From contig JAIETK010000028.1 in assembly GCA_019745325.1 (NCBI GenBank), positions 1 through 50,148 on the forward strand: DNA of 50,148 bases. Direction: 5' to 3'. Below are positions 1 through 9,905 of this stretch, piece after piece; positions within the stretch are counted from its first letter, which is position 1, and the number at the start of each line of letters is the position of its first letter. Below the pieces are notes generated by a model. The model did not search any database. It was not told where the DNA came from and saw only the letters and a list, made by a program, of their open reading frames with translations. This DNA is from Nitrosomonas sp. Its GTDB lineage: Bacteria; Pseudomonadota; Gammaproteobacteria; Burkholderiales; Nitrosomonadaceae. A program made the position numbers and the translations under genes.

Positions 1-134
1 TTCGCTTCTCCACCAAATTTCTTCGTCAATATCGTCGTTATTGCCGCCGTCAGCGTCGTCTTACCATGATCCACATGCCCTATCGTCCCCACATTCACAT
101 GTGGCTTCGACCGCTCAAATTTACTCTTTGCCAT
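1..134 (-). CDS. tuf: Elongation factor Tu, N-terminal fragment (cut by window edge)
   Basis: This is the first 44 codons of EF-Tu, the GTPase that brings aminoacyl-tRNA to the ribosome. The start codon is at 134-132 and the protein opens [20 protein letters not shown]. The P-loop GHVDHGKT is at residues 19-26. The rest of the gene lies outside the window to the left. It sits downstream of tRNA-Tyr, tRNA-Gly and tRNA-Thr on the same strand, the classical tRNA-tufB arrangement of proteobacteria, so it is probably cotranscribed with them from the promoter at 561-589. Many proteobacteria carry two nearly identical tuf copies; the context suggests this is the tufB-type copy. Confidence 0.97.
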   Translation of the reverse strand, partial: MAKSKFERSKPHVNVGTIGHVDHGKTTLTAAITTILTKKFGGEA

Positions 135-184
135 TATGTTTCCCCTTTGCGTGCTTAAACCATATCAATCCATAATACGACCTA

Positions 185-259
<75 letters not shown>

Positions 260-301
260 AAGCATTTACACAATCACAACCATCTAACCCACAACATCAA
301 C

Positions 302-375
302 TGGAGCGGGTGAAGGGAATCGAACCCTCGTCGTAAGCTTGGAAGGCTTCTGCTCTACCATTGAGCTACACCCGC
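302..375 (-). tRNA. tRNA-Gly (anticodon TCC)
   Basis: The minus-strand cloverleaf has acceptor GCGGGTG, D arm GCTCAATGGTAGAGC, an anticodon loop CTTCCAA giving TCC, T arm GGTTCGATTC and an encoded CCA (302-304). It is the middle member of the tRNA-Tyr/Gly/Thr cluster. Confidence 0.96.
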
Positions 376-460
376 ATACTACAACTATTTACTCTTTGAG
401 GTTTATCCCAAAAGACCGCACAGATGCAAGTCCAGATCATCCTCAAAATGCTTTCATAAC

Positions 461-546
<86 letters not shown>

Positions 547-560
547 AAAAGAAATCGGCA

Positions 561-589
561 ATTATGAATAGATTGAGGCCATAAGTCAA
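561..589 (-). promoter_or_regulatory. Sigma70-type promoter of the tRNA-Tyr-Gly-Thr-tuf operon
   Basis: On the minus strand a -35 box TTGACT (589-584) and a -10 box CATAAT (566-561) are separated by exactly 17 bp. They end 14 bp before the tRNA-Tyr 5' end at 546. This near-consensus spacing fits a strong stable-RNA promoter. Transcription should start near 553. Confidence 0.8.
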
Positions 590-849
590 TTAAGTTCTGC
601 GCAGATCTTACAATTGCTTTAAACAAGCCGCTGAAAAATGTTTCGAGACAGCAGATCCAAGCAAAAAAGACACAGGACCCAATTTATACCCAATAATATA
701 GGCATTCCTAACTTTTCTTAACATTGCAGCGACAATACGGATAGTTTTTCAGCAACCTGCCAATAAAAAACAGGGGGTATTTTATCATATAGCTTTAGAG
801 CAGCACTCTAGTAACATGAACAATAAATTTCTTGAACTTATAGCATTTC
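590..849. other. Intergenic region without a recognisable gene
   Basis: About 260 AT-rich bases lie between the tRNA promoter and the end of the ABC permease gene. There is no coding or RNA gene I can support. GCTGAAAAA (630-638) has an inverted copy at 745-753, too far apart to be a convincing terminator. A 5-bp stem at 796-810 lies just after the permease gene but has no T tract. Confidence 0.5.
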
Positions 850-1827
850 CTATGCTAAACGGATTCTCGGATCAACAAGCGTGTATGAAATGTCGGTCAA
901 TACCAAACCAGTGATGTATAAAATCGATCCTAAAAAAACCATTGCCCTGACTATCGCGAAATCTTGGGAATTAATTGCATCAATGGTATAACTCCCGAGA
1001 CCTGGAATGCCAAAGAAAGATTCGACCAGCAAGCTGCCCAAAAATAGCAAAGGGATCACTACTACCGCACCTGTTAAAATTGGAATTAATGCATTTCTCA
1101 AGACATGCCTGAATAAAACAAGGCGTTCTGACAAACCTTTGGCTCTTGCAGTACGAACATATTCCTTATTCATTTCTTCAAGAAAAACTGTCCGATACCA
1201 ACGAATATGCGATCCCGCACTGCTAATGATCCCGATGATGACCGGAAGCAACAAAAACTTAATTGCATCAAGTCCACTTCCGAAGCCTGATATCGGCACC
1301 CAGTGCCAGACCTTGCTCACTAGAAACTGTCCAACGATGATGTAAAAAAGACTGGAAATAGACATCAATGCTACACACAGTATTACTCCCCAGAAATCGA
1401 TATTCGTTGTACGAAAAAAGACCATGATTAGCGCAGTAGAGATGTAAACAAATAATCCAAGAATAAATACGGGTAACGCAATAGCAAGACTAGGAATCAT
1501 CCGTGACTGGATCTCGCGCGCGATATCCCTTCCATCATCGGCTCTTCCAAAATCAAAAACAAACATTGCAAGTGATTTCTCGAAAAAAATTGTCTGTGTA
1601 AATTTCTGCAATCCCGCTTCGTCACTATTCAGCAGCAAAGGCTTGTCATAACCCCGCTCTTTTTTCCATTTTTCAATTGCTTCGGGTGTAACATATTTAA
1701 TACCCAATTGCATGCGTGCCATATCATCAGGCGTATTGACTACAAAAAAAAGGGAAAAGGTAATCAGATTGACGCCAATGAGAATCGGAACAGCATAGAT
1801 GATGCGACGGATGATGTAATTAAACAT
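850..1827 (-). CDS. Peptide-type ABC transporter permease (DppB/YejB family)
   Basis: This is an inner-membrane permease of the dipeptide/oligopeptide/microcin C ABC family, 325 aa. The N-terminus (MFNYIIRRIIYAVPILIGVN) is the usual first transmembrane helix. The cytoplasmic EAA loop is visible as EYVRTARAKGLSERLVLFRHV, and the C-terminus DISYTLVDPRIRLA is typical of the family. It lies 26 bp downstream of the binding-protein gene and is probably in the same operon. A second permease and the ATPase genes that normally accompany it are not in this window, because the next genes are tRNAs. The substrate cannot be assigned; a peptide is the family expectation. Confidence 0.9.
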   Translation of the reverse strand: MFNYIIRRIIYAVPILIGVNLITFSLFFVVNTPDDMARMQLGIKYVTPEAIEKWKKERGYDKPLLLNSDEAGLQKFTQTIFFEKSLAMFVFDFGRADDGRDIAREIQSRMIPSLAIALPVFILGLFVYISTALIMVFFRTTNIDFWGVILCVALMSISSLFYIIVGQFLVSKVWHWVPISGFGSGLDAIKFLLLPVIIGIISSAGSHIRWYRTVFLEEMNKEYVRTARAKGLSERLVLFRHVLRNALIPILTGAVVVIPLLFLGSLLVESFFGIPGLGSYTIDAINSQDFAIVRAMVFLGSILYITGLVLTDISYTLVDPRIRLA

Positions 1828-1853
1828 TGTTAAAGAGAGTTAATCATTAACAA

Positions 1854-4046
1854 CTAAGATGATAGCGAACGAACACCAATACTACGCTCCCGGCGCCGGA
1901 ATGCTGTCACCGCCGGAAAAAGACCAATAACAATTACCGCAAAAACAAGCATTATTGGCCACAATACAGGATCATTCCATTCACTTTGCTTCTGTACTCT
2001 TTGTTTTGCATCAATTTTAAAATACTTATAATTATTATTAGATAATCTGTTGGGCTTAACATTCTGATACCAAGAATGATACAAGCCATAATCTTTAGGA
2101 TGATAGCCCCATAGCCAAGGCGCATCATAACGTAATATCTCAACCATTCGATCAATTATTTGCTGCCGATGAATCCCATTCTCTAAATTTTTCATCCGCT
2201 CAAATAAAAAATCATACTCAGAATTACTATAGTTGGCAGCGTTCTCTCCGCTATTCGCCACTTTGCTTTGGGGGCCGTATAACAAAAACAAAAAATTCTC
2301 GGGATCCGGATAATCGGCATTCCATCCCCATTCAAAAATCTGCGCATTCCCCTTGCGGATTTTGTCTTGGAAACGATTGTAGTCAGTACTTCTAATAACC
2401 AATTGAATGTTTAATTTCTGGAATTGCTTACGCATCCAATCGAGCTTTGATCGGTCTTCAGAACTCCTCGCGGTTACATCAAAATACAGAATTAGCGGTG
2501 CGCCAGTTTTTTGATCGATTCCGTTCGGATAGCCGGCTTCAGCAAGCAATTTTTTCGCGACTTCTATTGATTTACGCCGCGGCTGATCTCTCATCCAATC
2601 ATAAACGATCGTATTTATCCCTTCTTCTCCTTCGCGATACCCAGCAATGCCAGGTGATATCGGACTGTGCGCAGGGATACCGCGACCATTCGCAAAAATT
2701 GAAATAAATTCTTCATAATCAACCGCGATCGAAATCGCTTGCCGAAGCTTCCTCGCGTTTTCACTTCCTCCTTTACCTTTACCTCCCACTATCGGGTCAA
2801 GCATATTAAACCCCATATAGTAGGTCGATACTGCAACTGTCGTTTCCAACCGGATCCCTTGTTCCGCCATTGCGTCCGTAACGGTCGCTTCACCCTGGCT
2901 AACCAATTGAACAGCTTGATCGAAACTATCAGAGCCGATCCCGCTCGCATCATAATATCCTTGTAAGAATTTATTCCATCGGGGAATATTTTCTCTTTCT
3001 CGGGTGAAAACAATTTTGTCGATAAAAGGCAATTTCTTACCCGCGTCCGCTAACAATCCTTGTTCCTCATCTTCGGGCATTCCTTCCGTTGGATAGTATT
3101 CATCTCGAAAATTTGGATTCCTTTCCAGCACCATTCTCAGATTAGGATTGTTTTCGGTGAGCATATAAGGCCCGGTTCCGATCGGATACCAATCCAGTGT
3201 AATGTTTTTCTGAATCAGGCCGCTTTGCGAAAAAAACCGATCGGCTTCCCAAGGAATTGGTGCAAAAAATGGCATCGCCAACCAATAGATAAATTGCGGA
3301 TATTGGCCTTTAATTTTTACTCGATAAGTATACTTGTCAACTATCTGCACACCCCCCAATGGATATTCTTTAAGATCCAGAAATGTATCCTTTGATGGGT
3401 GATTTTGAACCACTTGCTTTAATTCTTCAGCATAATTTCTCAATTCTGCGATGTAATCCGCCATCAACTCATAGATGGGTGAGTGCAATTTCGGGTGGGC
3501 CAACCGCTTGATCTGATAAACATAATCTTCTGCTATCAATTCCCGTGTGCTGGTCTGCGGAAAATCGGATAGCTTGAATATCGAAGCCAACTCTTTCTGA
3601 TTCAATCTGTGATATAAAAAATCTCCACTCGAGCTTCTTGCAAAAGCAGGATGTGGTTGATAATAAATTCCCGGCTTGATCGATATCTCATAGATACTGT
3701 AAGCAATTTTATCAGCGGATACATCTGCCGATAAAAGCTGCCCTGTTTCATCATAGAATGTTACGATCGGCATTTCAGCAGCTGTTGCAGTGATCAGCTC
3801 GAAAGGCCTCTTCAAATAATGATACTGTAAAGGCGGTTCGTAAATCTGCGCAGTAAATTGAATTTCATTAGAACTGTAGGATTGCACCGGATCCAGATGT
3901 TTAGGGCGTTCGGTAAAAACAGTATAAAGTATGTTTTTACCAGCATCCTCTGCTGCATAAGGGTTATTCCAATTTTGTTCACCGCAAGCAGTTAAAAGAG
4001 ATGACAACACAACCAACCAGCAGATCGGAATAAGTGCCTTTGTCAT
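1854..4046 (-). CDS. Peptide-type ABC transporter substrate-binding lipoprotein (SBP family 5)
   Basis: This is a large periplasmic binding protein of the DppA/OppA/YejA family, about 730 aa. From the ATG at 4046 it opens MTKALIPICW and has a lipobox LLTAC, so it should be a lipoprotein. Family motifs include FTERPKHLDP near the start, YPIGTGPYML and the late EWGWNADYPDPENFLFL region. A C-terminal hydrophobic stretch (PVLWPIMLVFAVIVIGLFPA) followed by basic residues is unusual for a soluble binding protein and would add a membrane anchor. The ATG at 4046 has GAGG upstream. An in-frame start at 4094 would add 16 residues and is less likely with the signal peptide. It precedes the permease gene; fabI is divergent. 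Confidence 0.88.
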   Translation of the reverse strand: MTKALIPICWLVVLSSLLTACGEQNWNNPYAAEDAGKNILYTVFTERPKHLDPVQSYSSNEIQFTAQIYEPPLQYHYLKRPFELITATAAEMPIVTFYDETGQLLSADVSADKIAYSIYEISIKPGIYYQPHPAFARSSSGDFLYHRLNQKELASIFKLSDFPQTSTRELIAEDYVYQIKRLAHPKLHSPIYELMADYIAELRNYAEELKQVVQNHPSKDTFLDLKEYPLGGVQIVDKYTYRVKIKGQYPQFIYWLAMPFFAPIPWEADRFFSQSGLIQKNITLDWYPIGTGPYMLTENNPNLRMVLERNPNFRDEYYPTEGMPEDEEQGLLADAGKKLPFIDKIVFTRERENIPRWNKFLQGYYDASGIGSDSFDQAVQLVSQGEATVTDAMAEQGIRLETTVAVSTYYMGFNMLDPIVGGKGKGGSENARKLRQAISIAVDYEEFISIFANGRGIPAHSPISPGIAGYREGEEGINTIVYDWMRDQPRRKSIEVAKKLLAEAGYPNGIDQKTGAPLILYFDVTARSSEDRSKLDWMRKQFQKLNIQLVIRSTDYNRFQDKIRKGNAQIFEWGWNADYPDPENFLFLLYGPQSKVANSGENAANYSNSEYDFLFERMKNLENGIHRQQIIDRMVEILRYDAPWLWGYHPKDYGLYHSWYQNVKPNRLSNNNYKYFKIDAKQRVQKQSEWNDPVLWPIMLVFAVIVIGLFPAVTAFRRRERSIGVRSLSS

Positions 4047-4144
4047 TGTTAAATGCCTCAAATTGTAAAAACTTTTCAATAGCATCGCATTCAAGATCTA
4101 TGACTCTCCTACCCGGCGGAATTCCCCCATAACTACCCTTACGC

Positions 4145-4150
4145 TATAAT
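4145..4150 (+). promoter_or_regulatory. Candidate -10 box for fabI
   Basis: TATAAT lies 33 bp before the fabI start codon in the divergent intergenic region. The -35 position (about 4122-4127) is a poor match, so only the -10 element is supported. Confidence 0.4.
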
Positions 4151-4183
4151 TGATCAACTTAATCCATTTTACAAGGAAAACTC

Positions 4184-4972
4184 ATGGGATTTCTCACGAA
4201 TAAACGTGTCCTCATCACCGGACTTCTCAGTAACCGATCGATCGCCTACGGCATTGCAAAAGCCATGAAGCGCGAGGGTGCGGCGCTTGCTTTCACGTAC
4301 CAAGGCGAAGAGATTCGTGACAGAGTCGAGAAATTAGCCGGTGAATTTGACAGCGATTTATTATTTCCTTGTAATGTCGCCAGTGATGCGGAAATCACTG
4401 ATTGTTTTAAAACCCTTAATAAACACTGGGACAGTCTGGATTGCATTATCCACTCGATCGCCTTTGCACCGCGCGAAGCTTTAACCGGAGACTTTCTCGA
4501 GAGCATTAACCGGGAAGCTTTTCAGATTGCTCATGATATCAGCGCCTACAGCTTTTCCGCGCTTGCCAAAGCCGCCTTGCCTTTAATGCAAGGGCGGAAT
4601 GGCGCGCTTTTGACATTGAGTTACCTGGGCGCTGTCCGGGTTATGCCGAACTATAACGTAATGGGTTTAGCCAAAGCGAGTCTGGAAGCCAATGTGCGCT
4701 TTATGGCTTCGAGCTTGGGTCCCAAAGGAATACGAGTCAATGCAATTTCTGCCGGACCGATCAAAACCCTGGCGGCAGCCGGTATCGGAAACTTCGGTAA
4801 GCTGTTGGGTTACACGGAAAAGGTTTCGCCGCTCCGCCGCAACGTAACCACTGATGAAGTCGGAAATGTAGCCGCTTTCTTATGCAGTGATTTAGCGAGT
4901 GGTATTACGGGTGAGATAACTTACGTTGATGCTGGTTTTAACACAGTCGCCTTCAATCTGTTCGACGAGTAG
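4184..4972 (+). CDS. fabI: Enoyl-[acyl-carrier-protein] reductase [NADH]
   Basis: This enzyme catalyses the last reduction of each fatty-acid elongation cycle, turning trans-2-enoyl-ACP into acyl-ACP with NADH in the cytoplasm. The 262 residues equal the length of E. coli FabI. It is an atypical short-chain dehydrogenase with the N-terminal nucleotide-binding segment [15 protein letters not shown], active-site Tyr147 and Tyr157, and Lys164 in YNVMGLAK. The segment [11 protein letters not shown] is the flexible substrate-binding loop. A ribosome site AAGGAAAA precedes the ATG. It stands alone between the divergent ABC genes and the convergent ppiD gene. Confidence 0.97.
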   Translation: MGFLTNKRVLITGLLSNRSIAYGIAKAMKREGAALAFTYQGEEIRDRVEKLAGEFDSDLLFPCNVASDAEITDCFKTLNKHWDSLDCIIHSIAFAPREALTGDFLESINREAFQIAHDISAYSFSALAKAALPLMQGRNGALLTLSYLGAVRVMPNYNVMGLAKASLEANVRFMASSLGPKGIRVNAISAGPIKTLAAAGIGNFGKLLGYTEKVSPLRRNVTTDEVGNVAAFLCSDLASGITGEITYVDAGFNTVAFNLFDE

Positions 4973-5002
4973 AGTCTGCGCAAAAAAAACCATAAAAAAT
5001 GA

Positions 5003-6889
5003 CTAAAAGCTATCTTGCTTGATTTTCACATCGTATCGCTTCCTGATTGCTGTTAGATAAGACGCCATTTCTTCTTGCGCAATCATTTGCTGTAGCTGTT
5101 TTGTGAAAATCTCGGACTTATCTTTATCTTTTTCTTCTAGATCGGGTGCCACGACTTTGCTAATTCGTATTAAATTAAAACCGCCTTTTGGATCAATTGC
5201 TCCGGTATATGCAGGAAAATCTCTGGTCTCCGTCCGAAAAATTACCCGCATCGTTTCAACATCCAATCCGCGTGATTGCATATAAGAAATTAACTGTGGC
5301 TCGGTCCAAGTTACATCGCCCTGACCTTCCCCGCGTTGTAAACGCGCAAGCATGGCCTGACCTTCTTCAATCGCTTTTTTTTCCGCCATTTGTTTCTTGA
5401 GTTTCTCAGCGATCTGGTCTTTAACTAACTCCAGCGATTGTTTCGTTGCAGGCTTATATTCAACTATCCGAGCAGCCACAAAAGTATCCGGTTGAACTTC
5501 AATCGCTTCGGTATTACGATGATTGGCAACACTATCTTCAGAGAACACGGCTGATAGTAATCTCTCATTCGAGAGAATTGACGGCTGAGCCGAATTTCTT
5601 GTGATCCAATCGCTTTGCTGAATAGTTAATTCAAATTTCTCTGCTGCAAGTTGCAGACTTTCGCCTTGCTCATACACCATATTGCTGAAATCTTCCGCGA
5701 TCTCTCCAAACACATTACTGACCGCTTCGAGCTTCAGTTTCTTTTCAATCTGTTCTCGCACATCCGCGAGACTGGGACGAATTTCTTGCTTGATATCGGT
5801 CAGCTTAATTATGTGAAAACCAAAATCGGTTTCCACCAGATCGCTGATTTCATTCGGTTGCATCGAAAAAATCTTGTCTTCGAAAGATTTCACCATCACG
5901 CCGCGACCAAAATATCCAAGATCCCCGCCTTGTGTTGCGGAGCCAGGGTCATCCGAATGTTCCTTTGCGATTTCTGCAAATTGATCAGGATCCTGTTTCA
6001 CTTGTTCTAGAACTTTTTCGGCTTTCGCAATTACCGCTTGCCTTTCATCATCAGACGCATCTGCAGCGACACTGATCAAAATGTGACTTGCTCTCCGTTC
6101 TTCTGGCTGAATGAATTCTTCCTGATGCTCCTGAAAGAAATTGTGAATCGCATCTTCACTCACAGTTTCGTTTTTTGCCACTGCGTCCAACGACAATACC
6201 AAGTATTCAATCTTTGCGCGCTCGGGCAAAGTGAAATCAGTTTGATGCTGCTCATAGTAATTATCTACTTCCGCATCTTCCGGGGTCATAGCCGGTAAAA
6301 ACTGTTCTGGTGCAATTCTTGATTGGCTGATTTCCCGTTGCACTTCGCTTAAATAGCGCACTTTCTCAACCACTGTTTTGGGTGCAAATACAATTTCGCT
6401 ATAACCATCCAACAATTGTTGCAACAACAATTCTTGACGTACACGCGATTCGAATATTACCGGCGTTAGTCCTTGAGCACGCAACAGATCTTCATATTGT
6501 TGCTTCGAAAATTTATTATCCCGTTGAAAAGCAGGTACTTCGCGAATTGTTTTGACAAGCTGAGAATCAAGAACGGTAAAACCATTATTCATTGCTTCAT
6601 ATTGAAGTAGGCGCTGTTGAATCAGTCTCTCCAACACTGAGTTCTTAACTTCAAAAGTATCGAGCATCGCGCTATCAAAATTCGCGCCAAGCATAGCTCT
6701 CATTCTTTCATGATGATCGCGCAATGCTTGCTCATATTCACGCCGAGAAATCTCTTCTCCTTCTACTGTTGCGACAAAACCTTCACTTCCGTCCCGGTAA
6801 GATTCCACTCCCCAAAACAAAAAGGGCAACACTGCCAAGCCTAAAATAACTTGCACAACCCGCTTTTTACGGTTAACTAAGTCAAACAC
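5003..6889 (-). CDS. ppiD: Peptidyl-prolyl isomerase/chaperone PpiD (SurA_N plus parvulin domain)
   Basis: This is a membrane-anchored periplasmic foldase that helps newly exported proteins fold, about 628 aa. An N-terminal helix ([19 protein letters not shown]) anchors it. It is followed by a SurA-type N domain with the [14 protein letters not shown] segment, one parvulin domain (RASHILISV to GFHIIKLTD, with [10 protein letters not shown] inside) and a long C-terminal region. I choose the GTG at 6889 because [13 protein letters not shown] matches the usual PpiD start and an AGG lies 8 bp upstream. The frame can extend to a TTG at 6928. The order hupB, tRNAs, ppiD resembles the hupB-ppiD linkage of many proteobacteria. 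Confidence 0.9.
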   Translation of the reverse strand: MFDLVNRKKRVVQVILGLAVLPFLFWGVESYRDGSEGFVATVEGEEISRREYEQALRDHHERMRAMLGANFDSAMLDTFEVKNSVLERLIQQRLLQYEAMNNGFTVLDSQLVKTIREVPAFQRDNKFSKQQYEDLLRAQGLTPVIFESRVRQELLLQQLLDGYSEIVFAPKTVVEKVRYLSEVQREISQSRIAPEQFLPAMTPEDAEVDNYYEQHQTDFTLPERAKIEYLVLSLDAVAKNETVSEDAIHNFFQEHQEEFIQPEERRASHILISVAADASDDERQAVIAKAEKVLEQVKQDPDQFAEIAKEHSDDPGSATQGGDLGYFGRGVMVKSFEDKIFSMQPNEISDLVETDFGFHIIKLTDIKQEIRPSLADVREQIEKKLKLEAVSNVFGEIAEDFSNMVYEQGESLQLAAEKFELTIQQSDWITRNSAQPSILSNERLLSAVFSEDSVANHRNTEAIEVQPDTFVAARIVEYKPATKQSLELVKDQIAEKLKKQMAEKKAIEEGQAMLARLQRGEGQGDVTWTEPQLISYMQSRGLDVETMRVIFRTETRDFPAYTGAIDPKGGFNLIRISKVVAPDLEEKDKDKSEIFTKQLQQMIAQEEMASYLTAIRKRYDVKIKQDSF

Positions 6890-6945
6890 AATTAAAACCT
6901 GTGAGAGTGTAAAAGAAGAAGATATCAAACACCCGGAAAAAGATT

Positions 6946-7022
6946 TGGCGGAGTGGACGGGGCTCGAACCCGCGACCCCCGGCGTGACAGGCCGGTATTC
7001 TAACCAACTGAACTACCACTCC
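6946..7022 (-). tRNA. tRNA-Asp (anticodon GTC)
   Basis: The minus-strand cloverleaf has acceptor GGAGTGG/CCACTCC, D arm GTTCAGTTGGTTAGAAT, anticodon loop CTGTCAC giving GTC, T arm GGTTCGAGCCC and an encoded CCA (6946-6948). It lies between tRNA-Val and ppiD. Confidence 0.96.
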
Positions 7023-7040
7023 TCAAACCAGTAAATGGGC

Positions 7041-7116
7041 TGGTGGGTGCTGACGGGATCGAACCGCCGACATTCGCCTTGTAAGGGCGACGCTCTACCA
7101 GCTGAGCTAAGCACCC
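7041..7116 (-). tRNA. tRNA-Val (anticodon TAC)
   Basis: The minus-strand cloverleaf has acceptor GGGTGCT/AGCACCC, D arm GCTCAGCTGGTAGAGC, anticodon loop CTTACAA giving TAC, T arm GGTTCGATCCC and an encoded CCA (7041-7043). It lies 14 bp beyond the hupB stop codon and is probably transcribed with hupB. Confidence 0.96.
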
Positions 7117-7130
7117 GATCAGAAAGTCCG

Positions 7131-7403
7131 CTAGTTTACTGCATCTTTGAGTGCTTTGCCAGCACTGAATTTAGGAACTTTTGCAGCTTTAATTTTTATA
7201 GCAGCGCCTGTGCGTGGATTACGGCCTGTACGAGCGGCCCTAGTACCTACTTTAAAAGTCCCAAATCCGACCAATGTGACACTTTCGTTCTTTTTGAGCG
7301 CGCCCTTTATTGCAGTTAATGCCCCATCCAATGCGCTGCCTGCCGAGGCTTTGGAGATTTTAGCCGATTTTGCGATAGCTTCAATGAGTTCGGATTTGTT
7401 CAT
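7131..7403 (-). CDS. hupB: DNA-binding protein HU
   Basis: This small nucleoid protein bends and compacts DNA. The 90 residues are the full family length. It opens [12 protein letters not shown] and has the conserved saddle [11 protein letters not shown] followed by the DNA-gripping arm [16 protein letters not shown] and the C-terminal [12 protein letters not shown]. The start has a clear ribosome site (AAGGGG) and a strong promoter upstream at 7460-7488. It lies just upstream of tRNA-Val and tRNA-Asp on the same strand. Confidence 0.97.
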   Translation of the reverse strand: MNKSELIEAIAKSAKISKASAGSALDGALTAIKGALKKNESVTLVGFGTFKVGTRAARTGRNPRTGAAIKIKAAKVPKFSAGKALKDAVN

Positions 7404-7459
7404 ATAATTCCCCTTCTAAGTTAATGGTAATTAATTCACAAGCAAGTACTGCAGTCGCT

Positions 7460-7488
7460 CTTATATCAAGCTGTTAGCGCCTGGTCAA
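7460..7488 (-). promoter_or_regulatory. Sigma70-type promoter of hupB
   Basis: On the minus strand TTGACC (7488-7483) and TATAAG (7465-7460) are separated by 17 bp, about 57 bp upstream of the hupB start codon. Confidence 0.75.
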
Positions 7489-7631
7489 GCAAATTGAGGT
7501 TTTCCGTAAGTGTTTTGCCAGTTCATACAACAAACCAAAATGCAGTCATCTTTCCAAAAAAACATTAAAGTCCTGCTAGAACATATAATTATAAGAAATA
7601 CCTGAATAAGAGCCTTAAAATTTTATCAGAG

Positions 7632-8621
7632 TTAATAAACTTCTGATTTTTGTTCTCGATTTAGCAATACTTCAACCGCAGCGCGAGCTGAGAGACGGCC
7701 TTGCAATATGCCGCACACCGCATCGGTGATCGGCATCTCAATACCCAATCGATTACCAAGCTCCAATACCGACTGTGCCGTATGCACCCCTTCAGCAACA
7801 TGCCCCAATTCATTCAGAATATCCTGCAGCGTTTTTCCTGATGCAAGCAACAACCCTACTTGCCGATTCCGAGACAAATCACCCGTACTTGTGAGTATCA
7901 AATCGCCAACACCGGCCAATCCCATGAAGGTTTCGGTCTTCCCTCCCAGACTCAATCCCAATCGAGTCATTTCCATCAATCCGCGCGTAATCAATGCAGC
8001 GCGCGCATTATGCCCAAATCCTATGCCATCAGAAATCCCGACAGCAATTGTAATTACATTCTTGACCGCCCCCCCTGTTTCAACGCCAACTACATCTTGA
8101 CTTGTATAGATGCGCAATCTCGAGCTGTGCAGTTCAGCAGCAACCCTGCTGGAAAAATCACTATCATTGGAAGCCAGAGTCAAAGCAGTAGGAAGACCTT
8201 GTGCCACTTCTTCAGCGAAACTTGGTCCTGATAAAACACCGCAATTAGGCCACAATGTGGTTTCTTCCTTTGCTATTTGATGAGGCAAGTAACAAGTTTT
8301 TGACTCAAATCCTTTACACCCCCAAACAACCGGCATACTGACATTATTAGCCGCAATAGCTCGTAAAGTCTCGCGTAAGCCTGCAACTGGCACAACAATT
8401 ATAGTAAGGTGCGCGCAATCCAGTGCTTCACTGAGTACTGATGTTATTTCTATTGTTTCGGGAAATGAATAACCAGGAAAGAATCTTTGATTAATGCGTT
8501 GCGTTTTCATCTCAAACGCATGAGTCGGATCTTTAGTCCACACACAAATGGAATGGCGGTTTGACAGACAGATGGCAAGTGCAGATCCCCACGCACCCGC
8601 ACCCAATACCGCTATTCTCAT
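7632..8621 (-). CDS. gpsA: Glycerol-3-phosphate dehydrogenase [NAD(P)+]
   Basis: This cytoplasmic enzyme reduces dihydroxyacetone phosphate to sn-glycerol 3-phosphate, the backbone for phospholipids. It has 329 aa from the ATG at 8621, the expected length. The nucleotide-binding GAGAWG is at residues 7-12. Later family motifs are WGCKGFE, GPSFAEEV, GGAVKNVITIAVGISDG and GLAGVGDLILT. The frame stays open upstream to 8687, but the true start is the ATG whose bases overlap the stop of the SH3 gene (ATGA), indicating translational coupling. It is the last gene of the rhodanese-grxC-secB-SH3-gpsA series. Confidence 0.96.
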   Translation of the reverse strand: MRIAVLGAGAWGSALAICLSNRHSICVWTKDPTHAFEMKTQRINQRFFPGYSFPETIEITSVLSEALDCAHLTIIVVPVAGLRETLRAIAANNVSMPVVWGCKGFESKTCYLPHQIAKEETTLWPNCGVLSGPSFAEEVAQGLPTALTLASNDSDFSSRVAAELHSSRLRIYTSQDVVGVETGGAVKNVITIAVGISDGIGFGHNARAALITRGLMEMTRLGLSLGGKTETFMGLAGVGDLILTSTGDLSRNRQVGLLLASGKTLQDILNELGHVAEGVHTAQSVLELGNRLGIEMPITDAVCGILQGRLSARAAVEVLLNREQKSEVY

Positions 8622-9067
8622 GAACCCCAAACCTGAGTAACTTTCACATAACCAGTTTGACCATCGATATGACGCACTTTTACCCACCCCGGCGCATCAG
8701 ATTCCAACCATTCCATGACCATGTTTTCCTCCGCCTGGAATAGCAACTCAGAATTTGCATCAGCTAAGCGATGAACATTTGCAAGAGGAACCGTAACAAT
8801 CACATAACGCTGTTGATTTAAAAACTTCTTTTCAATCCACGCAAGACTTCCGCTACTGTCACGGACTTTCGCCCAGTCTTCAACATCAACAACCACCTCG
8901 ACCGGTAGATATCGGTCTGCTACATAGAGTTTGTCGGCTTTTAGTGAAGGAGCATCATACATTACGGCAGATTTCTCCGCGATTGAGAAAAATGCCATTT
9001 CAGCTTCGGCTGCAATTGGCAAAAATAACAAACCACAAAACAACAATGCTGCTACTTTATCTCTCAT
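8618..9067 (-). CDS. Secreted SH3-domain protein
   Basis: This 149-aa protein has a signal peptide (MRDKVAALLFCGLLFLPIAAEA) followed by two bacterial SH3-like repeats. The first is around YDAPSLKADKLYVADRYLPVEV, the second around VHRLADANSELLFQAEENMV, and the C-terminus is WVKVRHIDGQTGYVKVTQVW. Bacterial SH3 domains in the periplasm usually bind cell-wall material; the ligand here is unknown. The stop codon overlaps the gpsA start by four bases, so the two are coupled. A secB-gpsA neighbour of this type is common in betaproteobacteria. Confidence 0.85.
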   Translation of the reverse strand: MRDKVAALLFCGLLFLPIAAEAEMAFFSIAEKSAVMYDAPSLKADKLYVADRYLPVEVVVDVEDWAKVRDSSGSLAWIEKKFLNQQRYVIVTVPLANVHRLADANSELLFQAEENMVMEWLESDAPGWVKVRHIDGQTGYVKVTQVWGS

Positions 9068-9119
9068 CTAGCAATAATCTTTACTGATTTAATTGACATT
9101 TAACTATTGCAATTCCGCA

Positions 9120-9563
9120 CTAATTTGAACTTGCTTTCGCTTCGGTTTTCTTTTGCTGATAGATTGCTTCAAAATTGACCGGATTTAAAATCACGGGAGG
9201 AAATCCGGCGCGAGTCACGATGTCCGATACCACTTCACGTAAATATGGAAAAAGAATATTCGGACATCCAATTCCCAACACAGGATCTATCTCATCATTT
9301 GGAATATTGCGAATCCTGAAAATCCCGGATTGCTGTGCTTCCACCAGAAACATGATCTTGTCTTTGATTTTAGCGGTCACCGTTACTGTCAACAACACTT
9401 CATAGAGTCCTACATCAATACCTTGGCTTTTGGTACCAAGCTGCAAATTAATTTCAGGCGTTTCTCTTTCCAGAAATATATTTGGTGCATTGGGAATCTC
9501 TAAAGACAGATCTTTCACATAAATCTTTTCTATAACAAAAACCGGTTGCTGTTGCTCACTCAT
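9120..9563 (-). CDS. secB: Protein-export chaperone SecB
   Basis: This cytoplasmic tetrameric chaperone keeps precursor proteins unfolded and delivers them to SecA. It has 147 aa from the ATG at 9563 ([18 protein letters not shown]). Family signatures are [13 protein letters not shown] near the N-terminus, and [18 protein letters not shown] with [16 protein letters not shown] in the C-terminal half. A TTG two codons upstream is also open, but the ATG after AGGA is the better start. It lies between grxC and the SH3 gene on the same strand. Confidence 0.96.
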   Translation of the reverse strand: MSEQQQPVFVIEKIYVKDLSLEIPNAPNIFLERETPEINLQLGTKSQGIDVGLYEVLLTVTVTAKIKDKIMFLVEAQQSGIFRIRNIPNDEIDPVLGIGCPNILFPYLREVVSDIVTRAGFPPVILNPVNFEAIYQQKKTEAKASSN

Positions 9564-9639
9564 CTTCAAAATATCCTAAAGTCAAAAATTAATAGAAGTT
9601 ATTCGCAATTTGCTAATACGAATAAATGCAAAACAATTT

Positions 9640-9897
9640 TCATGTTGCCAGCAACCCAGCCAATTCACCTTTCCGGTCAAGCTGTGTCAAATCGTCATAA
9701 CCGCCCACGTGAATATCACCGATATAGATCTGCGGAACTGTACGGCGACCGGTTTTATTCATCATCTCACCGCGTTGATCGGGCTCAAGATCAATGCGAA
9801 TTTTCTCAATTTCTTGCACGCCTCTCGAGCGCAACAAGTTTTCTGCCATTTTGCAATAAGGGCAAAACCCAGTGGTGTACATAATTATTTTAGGCAT
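9640..9897 (-). CDS. grxC: Glutaredoxin 3
   Basis: This small cytoplasmic dithiol glutaredoxin reduces disulfides and glutathione-mixed disulfides. The 85 residues are the full family length. The active site CPYC is at residues 12-15, the cis-Pro segment RRTVPQIYIGD follows, and the glutathione-binding VGGYDDL is near the end. It lies between the rhodanese-like gene and secB, a conserved betaproteobacterial and gammaproteobacterial order. Confidence 0.97.
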   Translation of the reverse strand: MPKIIMYTTGFCPYCKMAENLLRSRGVQEIEKIRIDLEPDQRGEMMNKTGRRTVPQIYIGDIHVGGYDDLTQLDRKGELAGLLAT

Positions 9898-9905
9898 AAA
9901 TCCAC

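Noticed and set aside
630..753. Inverted 9-bp pair GCTGAAAAA/TTTTTCAGC as a terminator
   Set aside because: The arms are about 106 bp apart with no T tract in the right place.
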